A DNA stretch of 64,000 bases from Bosea sp. OAE506 (GCF_040546595.1 NZ_JBEPOB010000001.1:2171001-2235000), one strand, 5' to 3'; shown: positions 54,107 through 62,755, counted from the first letter of the stretch. A program made the numbers and translations. Notes: a model not told the origin generated them from the sequence alone.

Positions 54107-54885
54107 TCAAGGCGAAGCCGCGCGCCACTCCTGAAGATACGCAGGCTCCTCCGGTAAGGCCTCATGCTCGTCATCGTCGAAGTCGTATTCGTCGGTGGGG
54201 TCGAAGCACTCTGCGAACTCGGCCAGCTCGGCAGCGAGGTCATCGTCTGATTGTGTTCGCCAGCCTGTGCTTTCGAGATCCGGCCGGAGCGGGGCACGCG
54301 CCTCAAGCGCGTGTTCCCGCGCATCTGTTTTTTGAAGCTCGCCGGTTGGAAGAATGTCCTTAGGGACATTCTTCCCCATGGTTAAATCATGGTTAGCCCC
54401 CCTTTTTTGGGGGGGGTTAGACCCCCCGTTTCGGGGAGGGTTACCTCCTTTTTCAGGGGGGGTAGCGTTCTTGCTCGACCCCCCCCTTTTTTGGAGGGGG
54501 GTGTGCTGGGACCGAGATTGCCGACTTTGGCGTCCTCGGGGTGCAGAAGAAACGAGCCTGAACTGCTCGACGAAATTCGGGAGATGCAGCCTGCTGCGAC
54601 CAAAAGTCTGATCGCTTGCCGAACGTTCTCCTCTTTGGTGCGGACCTTGGCAGCGATGCGCGCGATTGATGGATGACATCGACCGGATTGAAAATTGTAG
54701 TGGTCGATGATCACGAGACCGATCAGCCGCTCCAATGGCGTGATCCGCAGGCCGGCGATGACCAGCTTAAGCTCCCCAACTTCTTGCCGTGTCCAAAGCC
54801 GATCGACCGGGGCAGGATCGTCAATCACTCGATCCGCAAATGACGGGCTGATCGCGCGGCCGACTTTTTGAAGTGATGCGCTCAT
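54107..54885 (-). CDS. Replication-type HTH protein split by a -1 frame at a poly-G tract
   Basis: Frame 0 (54885 to 54382, 167 residues) has a winged-helix region (LRITPLERLIGLVIIDHYNF, CHPSIARIAAKVRT, VRQAIRLLVAAG), then repeated PPxKKGG units, and stops. The -1 frame continues through the same repeats as PPEKGGNPPRNGGSNPPQKRG and on to an acidic C terminus, ending at 54107. The switch region is TCC AAA AAA followed by eight G. One extra G, two fewer, or a -1 ribosomal slip on GGGGGGT would join them. Start 54885 overlaps the previous stop (ATGA). Confidence 0.6.
54403..54501. repeat. Tandem poly-C/poly-G hairpin repeats inside the HTH gene
   Basis: Four units of the type C6-T6-G8 lie in a row at about 54407-54416, 54422-54440, 54444-54462 and 54479-54501. 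Each can fold as a hairpin and encodes one Pro-Pro-x-Lys-Lys-Gly-Gly unit in the leftward gene. Such tracts are prone to slippage. Confidence 0.75.
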
Positions 54886-55178
54886 GCCGAGCCATCCCGA
54901 TCGCAAAGATCGTGACGCCACAACTCCGCCCGCACGCGCCCCTCGAATGCCCCGAGCTGCTCCCTGACCTGTTCGATGCTGAAGCCCTGTTTCAGCATAC
55001 GCTCTTGGATGCGCTTCAAGGCGTGGATGATTTCCAACTCACCGCGCGTCAGATTGACGGCGAGGACCCGGCTGGCAAGGTGCTCGATATCACACCGTCG
55101 CGCAGCGAGCGGAAAGGCGATCATTTTCGCGCTGGGCAGGTCGGCGGGGAGGTGGAGCGTCTTCGGCTGTCTCATCAT
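54882..55178 (-). CDS. DUF6074-like phage/plasmid hypothetical protein
   Basis: This 98-residue protein has the KMIAFPLAARRCDIEHLASRVLA pattern and a helical LKRIQERMLKQGFSIEQVREQLGAFEGRVRAELWR region, typical of DUF6074 proteins near replication-type HTH genes. It overlaps both neighbours by 4 bases, as part of the leftward excisionase-HTH operon. Function unknown. Confidence 0.65.
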   Translation of the reverse strand: MMRQPKTLHLPADLPSAKMIAFPLAARRCDIEHLASRVLAVNLTRGELEIIHALKRIQERMLKQGFSIEQVREQLGAFEGRVRAELWRHDLCDRDGSA

Positions 55179-55396
55179 CGGGTGCTCCTGTGTGTAAGGG
55201 GTACGGACGCGGCCGCGCCGCCGGCTAGTTCAAGCTGCCGCTCGAAATGCGCGAGCAGATACCTCGCACGCTCGATCTCGGCGGGGGTTGGTCCCCGGCG
55301 GCCGCGGTCGAGCGCCAGCTCGGCGGCCTCGGTTAGCGTGTCGAGCCGTTCCCGAGCTTCGGCGATGTCGCTGTGGATCTTGAGGAGCGCGCTCAT
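55175..55396 (-). CDS. Small helical hypothetical protein
   Basis: This 73-residue protein is almost all alpha-helical (HSDIAEARERLDTLTEAAELAL and EIERARYLLAHFERQLELAGG). It overlaps the excisionase-like gene and the DUF6074-like gene by 4 bases on each side. I recognise no family. Confidence 0.6.
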   Translation of the reverse strand: MSALLKIHSDIAEARERLDTLTEAAELALDRGRRGPTPAEIERARYLLAHFERQLELAGGAAASVPLTHRSTR

Positions 55397-55626
55397 CGCG
55401 AGCCACCGTCGAGGACCGTAGGATCGACTTCGAGACGCTTGGCGGTGATGTACTCGGCGAGCGCCGATCTGTTCACGCGGAGGGATCCGCAGACGCGAGC
55501 ACTGCGAAGGTCGCCGCGTTCCAACATCCGGTAGACGCTAGCCGCGTTGAGATCGAGAAGTGCAGCGATCTCGGAGACGCGGTAGTTTGGGCGCCTCAGC
55601 GCCCTAAGGAGATCATTCGGTTCCAA
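55393..55626 (-). CDS. Excisionase-like HTH protein (HTH_17)
   Basis: This 77-residue protein has the MerR-like winged helix of excisionases: YRVSEIAALLDLNAASVYRMLERGDLRSARVCGSLRVNRSALAEYI. It should bind DNA and may direct excision with the serine integrase (as a recombination directionality factor) or regulate the element. First of the leftward operon, divergent from the integrase region. Confidence 0.75.
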   Translation of the reverse strand: MEPNDLLRALRRPNYRVSEIAALLDLNAASVYRMLERGDLRSARVCGSLRVNRSALAEYITAKRLEVDPTVLDGGSR

Positions 55627-55886
55627 CGTCTCGGTCCTTCATGAAGGCCGAGCGTCATGCTCGGCCTGACGATAGAGACCGAGCGCGGCGGCGAACGGTC
55701 AGATGGTGCCCGTCGCGCAAGCGCGTCGCCGAGGCAATTTGTCCATCCAACCGGTTGTCGCCGGTGTTGCAGATTTAACGTGCGTCGCGGCGGTAATCAA
55801 GTGTTGACAGTGCGCGTGGCCGTCCGGCCTAGTTGCCTAAGCGCCTCAGACGGCAGTGTTTTTCCAAATCGACGAGGGCAGGAGCC

Positions 55887-56135
55887 ATGGCGAGAGCGAC
55901 CCCACCTCAACCGCTGATCGACTTCGTTCGAGCCCTCTCGCGCGCCGACGCCGCACGGGACGCACATGCCTTCGTCCCAGCAGCACAAAGCGAAAGGATT
56001 CCTGCATGGTTCGCGATCTTCGAGTTGGAAACCGCACTGCAATCTACGCGCGATACTCGACTGACCAACAGAGCGATCGGTCCGTGGAAGATCAAATCGC
56101 GCTGTGCCGAGATTATGCAAGCGCTCGCGGCTTAG
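55887..56135 (+). CDS. Small protein upstream of and overlapping the integrase
   Basis: This 82-residue frame starts at ATG 55887 behind GGCAGGAGCC. The N terminus (PPQPLIDFVRALSRADAARDA) resembles short proteins often found just before serine integrases in rhizobial elements. It runs 130 bases into the integrase frame, which is unusual. Either its true end was lost by a frameshift or the overlap is real. Confidence 0.4.
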   Translation: MARATPPQPLIDFVRALSRADAARDAHAFVPAAQSERIPAWFAIFELETALQSTRDTRLTNRAIGPWKIKSRCAEIMQALAA

Positions 56136-57649
56136 TCGTCGTAGCCGAGTATTCCGATCGCGCGAAGACCAGCGCGTCAATGGTCGGCCGCGAGGGCATC
56201 CTAGACCTTCTAGCCGACGCCAAGGCAGGCCGGTTCGACGTCGTGATCGTCGAGGCGCTCGATCGCGTCTCCCGCGATCAAGAGGATCTCGCAGGCGTCT
56301 TCAAGCGGCTCACCCACAACCGGATCAGCCTCGAAGCCGTTCACGACGGCGTCGCCGATGCGGTTCAGGTCGGGCTCCGGTCCTTGATGGGCTCCATCTT
56401 TCTGACCGACTTGAAGCACAAGACACGCCGAGGAATGGCAGGCGTCGTGCGTGACGGCCGAAGCGCGGGCGGACGGGCCTTTGGCTACCGGCCGATCGCG
56501 GGCCGGCCCGGCGAGCTGGAGATCGTCGAGGAGGAGGCGGCCGTGGTCCGCCGCATCTTCGAGGACTTCGTCGGCGGATCGGTCCCGCGCGACATTGCGG
56601 CTCGGCTCAATCAGGAGGGCGCCCCAGCGCCCCGCGGCACGAACTGGAACGCCTCAACCATCAACGGCAATGCGGAGCGCGGGAACGGGATCCTGCTCAA
56701 TGCGCTGTATGACGGCCGCCTGATCTGGAACCGCGTGACCATGGTCCGCGACCCCGACACGGGCCGCCGGATCTCTCGCATTAACCCAGAGGCCGAGTGG
56801 CAGCACGCCGAGGCCGAGCACCTCCGGATCGTTCCGGCGGACCTCTTCGCAGCCGCGCAGGCGCGCAAGAAGGACCGCAAGGCGGCATCGTCGCAGGGCG
56901 CGATGATGCGGCGGCCGAAGCGGCTGCTCTCCGGCCTCACCCGCTGCGGCTGCTGCGGCGGCCCGCTTGTGATCCACGACAAGTCAGCCGGCCGAGACAG
57001 GCTCCGGTGCAGCTCCAACACGGAGAGCGGCCGCTGCTCCAATGGCCGGCGCTACCACCTCGACCGGATCGAACGCGCCGTGATCGAAGGGATGCAAGCC
57101 CAGCTCGAAAACCCTGTCCTGATCGAGGAGTACCTGAAGGTCTATCGCGAGGAGCGGCGAGCCCAGATCGGCGACGCGACGCGCAACAGGACCAAGGCGG
57201 AGCGCAGGCTCGCCGACGCAAAGGGGCAGATCGATAGGCTCATCGACCTCTACGCGCGCGGCGTCACGTCGATCGAGAGTGTCGAGGAGAAGATCGGAGA
57301 GCTGCGCAGGCAGCAGGCCGACGCGGAGCGCGACCTTGCCCTCGCGGCGGCGCAGGTTCCCGTGGTCGAGCTGCATCCCGGTGCGATCGCAGCCTATCGG
57401 CGCAACATCGATACCCTCGCGGCCCGCCTCAAGGCCGCCGGTAGCCTCGCCAATGTCGCGACAGAGGCGGCGCTCGTCGATGCGTTCCGCGCCACGATCA
57501 GCCGGATCGTCGTCCGGGATACCGCCGATGGGGGATATTCTGTTGATGTGGTCGGGCCTATCTCGGCCCTGACCGGAGAACGCGCCCCCGATGTGGGGGT
57601 ACGAGTGGTAGCGGGAGAGGGACTTGAACCCCCGACACGCGGATTATGA
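56006..57649 (+). CDS. Large serine recombinase (island integrase)
   Basis: This 547-residue protein has an N-terminal resolvase domain with AIYARYSTDQQ, where Ser18 is the nucleophile, and VVIVEALDRVSRDQEDLA. A recombinase domain follows (GMAGVVRDGRSAGGRAFGYRP), then a zinc ribbon (RCGCCGG...LRCSSN...GRCSN) and a coiled coil (about 400-470). ATG at 56006 follows AAAGGA. The last residues (VAGEGLEPPTRGL) are encoded in the antisense of tRNA-Met, so the gene ends inside the attachment site. Confidence 0.93.
   Translation: MVRDLRVGNRTAIYARYSTDQQSDRSVEDQIALCRDYASARGLVVVAEYSDRAKTSASMVGREGILDLLADAKAGRFDVVIVEALDRVSRDQEDLAGVFKRLTHNRISLEAVHDGVADAVQVGLRSLMGSIFLTDLKHKTRRGMAGVVRDGRSAGGRAFGYRPIAGRPGELEIVEEEAAVVRRIFEDFVGGSVPRDIAARLNQEGAPAPRGTNWNASTINGNAERGNGILLNALYDGRLIWNRVTMVRDPDTGRRISRINPEAEWQHAEAEHLRIVPADLFAAAQARKKDRKAASSQGAMMRRPKRLLSGLTRCGCCGGPLVIHDKSAGRDRLRCSSNTESGRCSNGRRYHLDRIERAVIEGMQAQLENPVLIEEYLKVYREERRAQIGDATRNRTKAERRLADAKGQIDRLIDLYARGVTSIESVEEKIGELRRQQADAERDLALAAAQVPVVELHPGAIAAYRRNIDTLAARLKAAGSLANVATEAALVDAFRATISRIVVRDTADGGYSVDVVGPISALTGERAPDVGVRVVAGEGLEPPTRGL
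57606..57619. repeat. Right island attachment site within tRNA-Met 3' end
   Basis: TGGTAGCGGGAGAG here is the second copy of the direct repeat at 39136-39149. It covers the CCA end and acceptor/T-arm start of tRNA-Met. The integrase gene reads into it. Confidence 0.75.
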
Positions 57650-57682
57650 TTCCGCTGCTCTAACCAGCTGAGCTACCCCGCC
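57606..57682 (-). tRNA. tRNA-Met (CAT anticodon)
   Basis: The 77-base leftward gene folds as a full cloverleaf. The acceptor GGCGGGG pairs with TCCCGCT (GU at both ends), the D arm has GCTC/GAGC, the anticodon stem is GCGGA/TCCGC with loop ATCATAA (anticodon CAT), and the T loop is TTCAAGT. CCA is encoded. It resembles elongator tRNA-Met. An Ile2 (lysidine) identity cannot be excluded by eye. The island is inserted at its 3' end and keeps it intact. Confidence 0.93.
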
Positions 57683-57767
57683 CCAATGACCGGCCCGCCC
57701 AAAGGCTGCCGTCCGTCGGAGGCCGCGATATAGGGGGGCGAGCCGGGGCTCGTCAAGCCTCGCCGTG

Positions 57768-58415
57768 TCAGACTTTGCCGACGGCGGAGGCGAGCTTGCG
57801 CAGCCGCACCACCTTGAAATAGCCGGAACCGACATGGGTGGTCTCGTAGCGCCCGGTGCGCGCGGCCCAGCCGGTCAGGCGGCTGACCTTGAAGTCCGAG
57901 CTCCAGCCGACGGCGCGGGCGAGCGGCGCGAGCGCCGACCAGAGCGCCGCGAAGGGCCCGCCATCGTCGACGAGGCGGCTGGAGATCACGATCTCGCCGC
58001 CGGGCTTCAGCACGCGATCCATCTCGGTCAGCGCCTGCTCGGGATCGGGCACGAGGGTGATGACGAATTGCGCGGTGACGGCGTCGAAGGCCTCGTCGGC
58101 GAAGCCGAGCCGGCAGGCGTCCATCACCATCAGCCCGCGGACATGCGAGAGGCCCTGGCTGGCGACCTTGCGGTTGGCGACCTTGAGCATGTCGAGCGAG
58201 AGATCGGCGCCGACGACGCGCGATCCGGCGGTGAAATAGGGCAGGGTCAGGCCCGTGCCGACGCCGATCTCGAGGATGTCGGGCCCGCAGGCGCAGGCGG
58301 CGGCCACGGCCTCGCGCTGCGGCCCGGCCAGAAGGTTCTGGTAGATCCGGTCATAGATGCGCGCCCAGACGGCGTAGACGCGCTTCTGGCTTTCGAGATG
58401 GTCTGGCACCGGCAT
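57768..58415 (-). CDS. SAM-dependent methyltransferase, PmtA-like
   Basis: This 215-residue class I methyltransferase has the SAM motif DILEIGVGTGLTLPYF, an acidic GADLSLDML and MDACRLGFADEAFDAV, and LKPGGEIV. The opening VYAVWARIYDRIY and VITLVPDPEQALTEMDRV are close to Rhodobacter/Bradyrhizobium-type phosphatidylethanolamine N-methyltransferases, which make phosphatidylcholine at the membrane. The lipid role is inferred from similarity. Ends 86 bases past the tRNA. Confidence 0.75.
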   Translation of the reverse strand: MPVPDHLESQKRVYAVWARIYDRIYQNLLAGPQREAVAAACACGPDILEIGVGTGLTLPYFTAGSRVVGADLSLDMLKVANRKVASQGLSHVRGLMVMDACRLGFADEAFDAVTAQFVITLVPDPEQALTEMDRVLKPGGEIVISSRLVDDGGPFAALWSALAPLARAVGWSSDFKVSRLTGWAARTGRYETTHVGSGYFKVVRLRKLASAVGKV

Positions 58416-58462
58416 GGAGCGGCTCGCGAGCAGGATGGACGGAAGGAGCCGGGTGGCCGGCG

Positions 58463-59653
58463 TCAGGAGAGGGCGAGGTCGGCGGTAGGCCTCGCCTGCG
58501 GCATCCGCAATTCGGGGCGGATGATGGTGCCGCCGCCGAGCACGCGGGCGCCCGGGCCGGCATCGGCATAGATGACGCAGGCCTGGCCGGGCGAGACGCC
58601 CTCCTCGTCGGTGGCGAGCTCGACCTTCAGCCCGGTCTCGTCACGCAGCAGCCGCGCCTCGCGCGGGGGGCGCGTCGAGCGGACACGCACGGCGACGTCG
58701 AGGCCTTCCGGCGGCAGGGAGTCGAGCGGCATTTCGCCGAGCCAGTTGAGATCGCGCAGCCGGACCTCGCGGACGTTGAGCGCCTCGCGCGGGCCGACGA
58801 TGACGCGGGCCTCGTCGGCGTCGAGCCGCAGGACATAGAGCGGCTCCGGCGTGCTCAGGCCCAGGCCCTTGCGCTGGCCGACGGTGAAGCGCAGCACGCC
58901 CTCGTGGCGGCCGAGCACCCGGCCGTCGAGATGGACGATCTCGCCCGGGCGCGCCGCACCCGGCTTTAGCCGTTCGATAACATCGGCATAGCGGCCATTG
59001 GGGACGAAGCAGATGTCCTGGCTGTCGGGCTTGTCGGCGATGCCGAGGCCGAGGCCGAGTTCGGCGGCCAGCGCGCGGGTCTGCGCCTTGTCGATGCTGC
59101 CGAGCGGGAAGCGCAGCAGGTCGAGCTGCTCCTGCGTCGTGGCATAGAGAAAATAGCTCTGGTCGCGGCTGGCATCGGCCGCGCGGAACAGGCCCCGGTG
59201 GCCATTGGCGAGCTCACGGCCGACCACGTAGTGCCCGGTCGCCAGCGCATCGGCTCCGAGTTCGCGGGCGAGGCCGAGCAGGTCCTGGAACTTCACCGTG
59301 CGGTTGCACTCGACGCAGGGGATCGGCGTCTCGCCGGCGAGATAGCTCTCGGCGAAGCGCTCGATCACCGCATCGCGGAAGCGGTTCTCGTAATCGAGGA
59401 CGTAATGGGGAATGCCGATCTGCTCGGCGACGCGGCGCGCGTCATGGATGTCCTGCCCGGCGCAGCAGGCCCCGGCGCGGTGGACGGCTGCGCCATGATC
59501 ATAGAGCTGCAGCGTCACGCCGACGACGTCATAGCCCTCGCGCTTGAGCAGCGCCGCCACGACCGAGGAATCGACGCCGCCCGACATCGCCGCCACGACG
59601 CGCGTGGCCGCGGGCGGCTTGGCGATGTCGAGGGAGTTGCGGGGCGCGGTCAT
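58463..59653 (-). CDS. mnmA: tRNA 2-thiouridylase MnmA
   Basis: This 396-residue PP-loop enzyme has SGGVDSSV at 24-31 for ATP binding, and catalytic cysteines C113 (IPCVECNR) and C215 (SQDICFVP). It thiolates U34 of tRNA for Lys, Glu and Gln, taking sulfur from a relay. Later family motifs GQRKGLGL and GGG(T)I near the end are present. Divergent from fliK. Confidence 0.95.
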   Translation of the reverse strand: MTAPRNSLDIAKPPAATRVVAAMSGGVDSSVVAALLKREGYDVVGVTLQLYDHGAAVHRAGACCAGQDIHDARRVAEQIGIPHYVLDYENRFRDAVIERFAESYLAGETPIPCVECNRTVKFQDLLGLARELGADALATGHYVVGRELANGHRGLFRAADASRDQSYFLYATTQEQLDLLRFPLGSIDKAQTRALAAELGLGLGIADKPDSQDICFVPNGRYADVIERLKPGAARPGEIVHLDGRVLGRHEGVLRFTVGQRKGLGLSTPEPLYVLRLDADEARVIVGPREALNVREVRLRDLNWLGEMPLDSLPPEGLDVAVRVRSTRPPREARLLRDETGLKVELATDEEGVSPGQACVIYADAGPGARVLGGGTIIRPELRMPQARPTADLALS

Positions 59654-59890
59654 GGGAAGCGGAGCAGTCCGTCGGTCAAGGGAAATGGAGGCGGCTCTAT
59701 ACCGGCTTTGGCGCGGCGCGGCCAGCCGCGATGGGCAAAACCTGCCGGCCGTCGGGCACCATCCGGCGGTTCTTGCCGCGAAAGCCGCTGCTGCTGCTCG
59801 CTAACCTCTTGGAATCGCTGGGATCGTTTCTGGCTCGCGGCTTGCTGGAAGGTCGCAGGGGCTTGCTGGCCCGTGTTGCGGACGAACCGA

Positions 59891-61516
59891 ATGTCGATTC
59901 AGCCATTGTCGATTGCCTCTGCGCCTGCCGATGCCGGTCCGCGCCGCCGTGCGGCCGAGCGCGAGCCGAGCGAACGGGAAAGCTTCGTCCTGCCGCAGGA
60001 CGAGCCGGTCCGCGAGGCGCCGGCCGCCTCCCGCGAGCGCCGCGAGGCGAGCGCAGAGGCCGATGCGCCGGTGCGGGACGGGCGGGAGCCCTCCAGGGCC
60101 ACTGAGGAGCGCAAGGCGCAAAGCGACGAGGCGAAGTCCGCCAAGGCGGAGGAATCCGGCCAGGCGGACACCTCCGGCGAAGCCACTGCCGACAAGGCGG
60201 CCAAGGCCGGGCAGACCGAGCCGCAGAAACCCACCACCGCGCCGGCCGTGGCGCCGAAGCCCGCATCGGCCGCGAAGCCCGATCTCGACGTCGCGGCGCT
60301 CGTCACCATCGCCCAGGCGGCCCAGGGCGAGACGCCTGCCCAAGCCCCCGCGACCTTGCCCGGCGCGGCCGTGGCTGCCGGCGCCATCCCCGCGCCTCAG
60401 GCCGGCAAGACCGAAGCGACCGCCGAGACGGATGAAGCGGCGAGCCCGGCCGAGGAGTCCAAGGGTGAGGGCGCCCTTCTCGTCGCGCTGCCCGACCTCG
60501 TGACCACCGCACCGGTCCCGACCGTCCCGGTGCAGCCCCTCGCCGTTCCCGCTCCGGCCACGACGCCGGGGCCCGCCGCGTCCGCGCCGCCTCAGGATGG
60601 GGACGTGCTCGCCGGCAAGGGCGGGACGGCCGCGGCCGCACAGGCCGCCGCCGCGATCGCCGCCCGCATGCCCGCAACTCCGGGTGCCAATCCGCAGCCC
60701 GTGTCTGGACAGGCCTCCGGTCCGGAGGTTGCGGGCGCTCCCGCCCCGCAGCCCGGCACCGATGCCTTTGCCGCAGCCGTGACGCTGGCGGCCGAGGCGG
60801 CGCAGGCGCATGCCCCGAAGGCGGAAGCCCTCCCGGCCGGTCTGCCGGCCAATGCCGAGGGCGTGGCCAAGCCGGATGCCGCGGTGGCCTCAACCGCCGT
60901 GGCGACGGCCGAGTTCAAGCCGCTCGAGCGGCTCGACCAGGCGCTGAGCGCCATCGACCTGTCCTCGCTCACCGCCCAGGGTTCGGCCCGGCCCGATCCG
61001 CTGCGCCTGCTCTCGACGCCGGATCCGATCCTGGCCCAGACGCCCGCTCAGCCCGGCCACGCGAGCAACGATAGCCCGCCGACGCCGCTGCATGTGCTGC
61101 CGATCGAGATCGGCCTCAAGGCCCTGTCGGGTGCGCGGCAGTTCGACATCCGGCTCGACCCCGGCGAACTCGGCCGCGTCGACGTCACGCTGTCGATCTC
61201 CGACACGGGCGAGGTCAGCGCCAAGATGGTCGTGGACCGCGTCGAGACGCTGCATCTGCTGCAGCGCGATGCGCGGACGCTGGAGCGTGCCTTCGAACAG
61301 GCGGGGCTCAAGCCCTCCGACAGCGGCGTCGACATCAGCCTGCGCGACCCCTCCGACCAGTCCGGCTTCCGCCAGCAGCGGCAGCAGGACGACACGCCAC
61401 AGCGCTCGCGCGGACCCTCCGCCGGCGCCGAGACCGGCGACGATATCGCCGTCACCCCGCTCTCCGCGCCACAGCGCCGCTTCGTGCGGCTGGGTGGCGT
61501 GGACATGAGCGTCTGA
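59891..61516 (+). CDS. fliK: Flagellar hook-length control protein FliK
   Basis: This 541-residue protein has a long low-complexity Ala/Pro/Glu region and a C-terminal Flg_hook domain (about 405-500, with ARQFDIRLDPGELGRVDVTLSIS and GEVSAKMVVDRVETLHLLQRDA). FliK measures hook length and switches export specificity. ATG at 59891 begins MSIQPLSIAS. The much longer frame upstream is antisense to mnmA. flgD follows after 16 bases. Confidence 0.88.
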   Translation: MSIQPLSIASAPADAGPRRRAAEREPSERESFVLPQDEPVREAPAASRERREASAEADAPVRDGREPSRATEERKAQSDEAKSAKAEESGQADTSGEATADKAAKAGQTEPQKPTTAPAVAPKPASAAKPDLDVAALVTIAQAAQGETPAQAPATLPGAAVAAGAIPAPQAGKTEATAETDEAASPAEESKGEGALLVALPDLVTTAPVPTVPVQPLAVPAPATTPGPAASAPPQDGDVLAGKGGTAAAAQAAAAIAARMPATPGANPQPVSGQASGPEVAGAPAPQPGTDAFAAAVTLAAEAAQAHAPKAEALPAGLPANAEGVAKPDAAVASTAVATAEFKPLERLDQALSAIDLSSLTAQGSARPDPLRLLSTPDPILAQTPAQPGHASNDSPPTPLHVLPIEIGLKALSGARQFDIRLDPGELGRVDVTLSISDTGEVSAKMVVDRVETLHLLQRDARTLERAFEQAGLKPSDSGVDISLRDPSDQSGFRQQRQQDDTPQRSRGPSAGAETGDDIAVTPLSAPQRRFVRLGGVDMSV

Positions 61517-61532
61517 ACCAGGGAGGAGCGCC

Positions 61533-62210
61533 ATGGCCGTCTCCAGCACCACGAGCTCGACCTCGAACACCACGAGCACCACGGGCAGCTCCAGCACCGT
61601 CTCGGGCGGCGCCGCGATCGCGCAGAACTTCGACCAGTTCCTGACCCTGCTGACGACGCAGCTCAAGAACCAGTCGCCGCTCGATCCGCTCGACACCAAC
61701 CAGTTCACGCAGCAGCTGGTTCAATTCGCGGGCGTCGAGCAGCAGCTCAAGACCAATGAGACGCTGAGCTCGCTGCTCAGCCTCAACTCGGCCGGCACGG
61801 CGACGAGCGCGGTCGGCTTCATTGGCGCGACGATCACCTCCGACGGGGCGACGACGCGGCTGGAGAAGGGCAAGGCCGAGTGGCAGGTCAACGTGCCGCG
61901 CGGCGGCGTCGCGACCATCACGATCAAGGATTCGAAGGGCAGCGTCGTGCAGACGCAGACCAAGACCCTCGTCGCCGGCGACCAGAAATTCACCTGGGAC
62001 GGCAAGACCTCGACCGCGCAGACGGCGGCGGACGGCGAATACACGGTCACGATCGACGCCAAGGATACGGCGGGCGCCGTGATGACGGCCACGACCAAGA
62101 TCAGCGGTGTCGTCGACGGCGTCGACTTCACCGGATCGATCCCGACGCTGAAGATCGGTGCGATCAGCGTGCCGATCGACAAGGTGAAGAGCGTGGTGCG
62201 GACGCAGTGA
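61533..62210 (+). CDS. flgD: Flagellar hook-assembly scaffold protein FlgD
   Basis: This 225-residue protein has the Ser/Thr-rich N terminus and the conserved FDQFLTLLTTQLKNQSPLDPLDTNQFTQQLVQFAGVEQQL block. The Ig-like FLIG and Tudor-type region follows. FlgD caps the growing hook. GGGAGGAGCGCC precedes the ATG. It is operonic with fliK. Confidence 0.95.
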   Translation: MAVSSTTSSTSNTTSTTGSSSTVSGGAAIAQNFDQFLTLLTTQLKNQSPLDPLDTNQFTQQLVQFAGVEQQLKTNETLSSLLSLNSAGTATSAVGFIGATITSDGATTRLEKGKAEWQVNVPRGGVATITIKDSKGSVVQTQTKTLVAGDQKFTWDGKTSTAQTAADGEYTVTIDAKDTAGAVMTATTKISGVVDGVDFTGSIPTLKIGAISVPIDKVKSVVRTQ

Positions 62211-62246
62211 GGCGAATCAGCAATGGCGAAAGCCGTGGGTTTCGCC

Positions 62247-62262
62247 TTAGGCAAATCTTAAA
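62247..62262 (+). promoter_or_regulatory. CtrA-like box upstream of sciP
   Basis: TTAG-GCAAATC-TTAAA matches the CtrA consensus TTAA-N7-TTAAC except for the fourth and last bases. It lies 54 bases before the sciP start, overlapping a short GGCGAAA.../...TTTCGCC hairpin after flgD. Confidence 0.5.
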
Positions 62263-62315
62263 GCGGTAGCCCTATGCTCGGCACAAGTAGCTCTGTTGAG
62301 TTGTGTGAGTGTACC

Positions 62316-62591
62316 ATGACCGAGCCTTTGCGACCGCGGGTGAAATACGTGATCGGACCGGACGGAAGTCCGCTGACGATCGCCGACCTTCCGCCGATGA
62401 ATACCCGCCGCTGGGTGATCCGGCGCAAGGCCGAGGTCGTCGCCGCCGTGCGCGGCGGCCTTCTCAGCCTCGAGGAAGCCTGCCAGCGCTACACGCTGAC
62501 GGTGGACGAGTTCCTGAGCTGGCAGATGTCGATCGACCAGCACGGCCTGGCCGGTCTGCGGACCACCCGGATCCAGCATTACCGCCAATGA
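62316..62591 (+). CDS. sciP: CtrA inhibitor SciP (DUF1153)
   Basis: This 91-residue protein starts MTEPLRPRVKYVIGPDG and has the DUF1153 helix-turn-helix MNTRRWVIRRKAEVVAAVRGGLLSLEEACQRY and TVDEFLSWQ. SciP binds the cell-cycle regulator CtrA and blocks activation of its promoters. Length and motifs match the family. An in-frame start 42 bases upstream is less likely. It sits between fliK-flgD and fliF. Confidence 0.95.
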   Translation: MTEPLRPRVKYVIGPDGSPLTIADLPPMNTRRWVIRRKAEVVAAVRGGLLSLEEACQRYTLTVDEFLSWQMSIDQHGLAGLRTTRIQHYRQ

Positions 62592-62617
62592 TCGCAGCCC
62601 TGCTGCAGGATGCCACC

Positions 62618-62647
62618 AGGCGTCGGTCCCCGGACCGGCGCCTTTTT
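62618..62647 (+). terminator. Rho-independent terminator after sciP
   Basis: AGGCGTCGGTCC and GGACCGGCGCCT pair at 11 of 12 positions with a 2-base loop, followed by a T run at 62643-62647. It lies 26 bases past the sciP stop and separates sciP from the fliF promoter. Confidence 0.88.
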
Positions 62648-62739
62648 CGTTTTCGGGCCGGTCATCAGGGCCCGCGCAGGGCTTTGCCCACCGCCTTCTG
62701 GCCCGGCCTGGGACAATCTTAACGCCCCGCCGGCAAAAA

Positions 62740-62755
62740 TTAACCAGACGCTAAC
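62740..62755 (+). promoter_or_regulatory. CtrA-like box upstream of fliF
   Basis: TTAA-CCAGACG-CTAAC differs from the CtrA consensus TTAA-N7-TTAAC at one base. It ends 75 bases before the fliF start. An extra TTAAC half site lies about 21 bases upstream. CtrA control of fliF is known in Caulobacter. Confidence 0.6.

Noticed and set aside
54403..54501. Possible CRISPR-like array or transcription terminators in the C/T/G hairpin repeats
   Set aside because: The units vary in sequence and spacing, have no spacers, and encode a PPxKKGG protein repeat inside an open frame.
59198..59890. 231-codon upstream extension of fliK
   Set aside because: The extension is antisense to mnmA and has shadow composition. 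ATG at 59891 gives a normal FliK N terminus.
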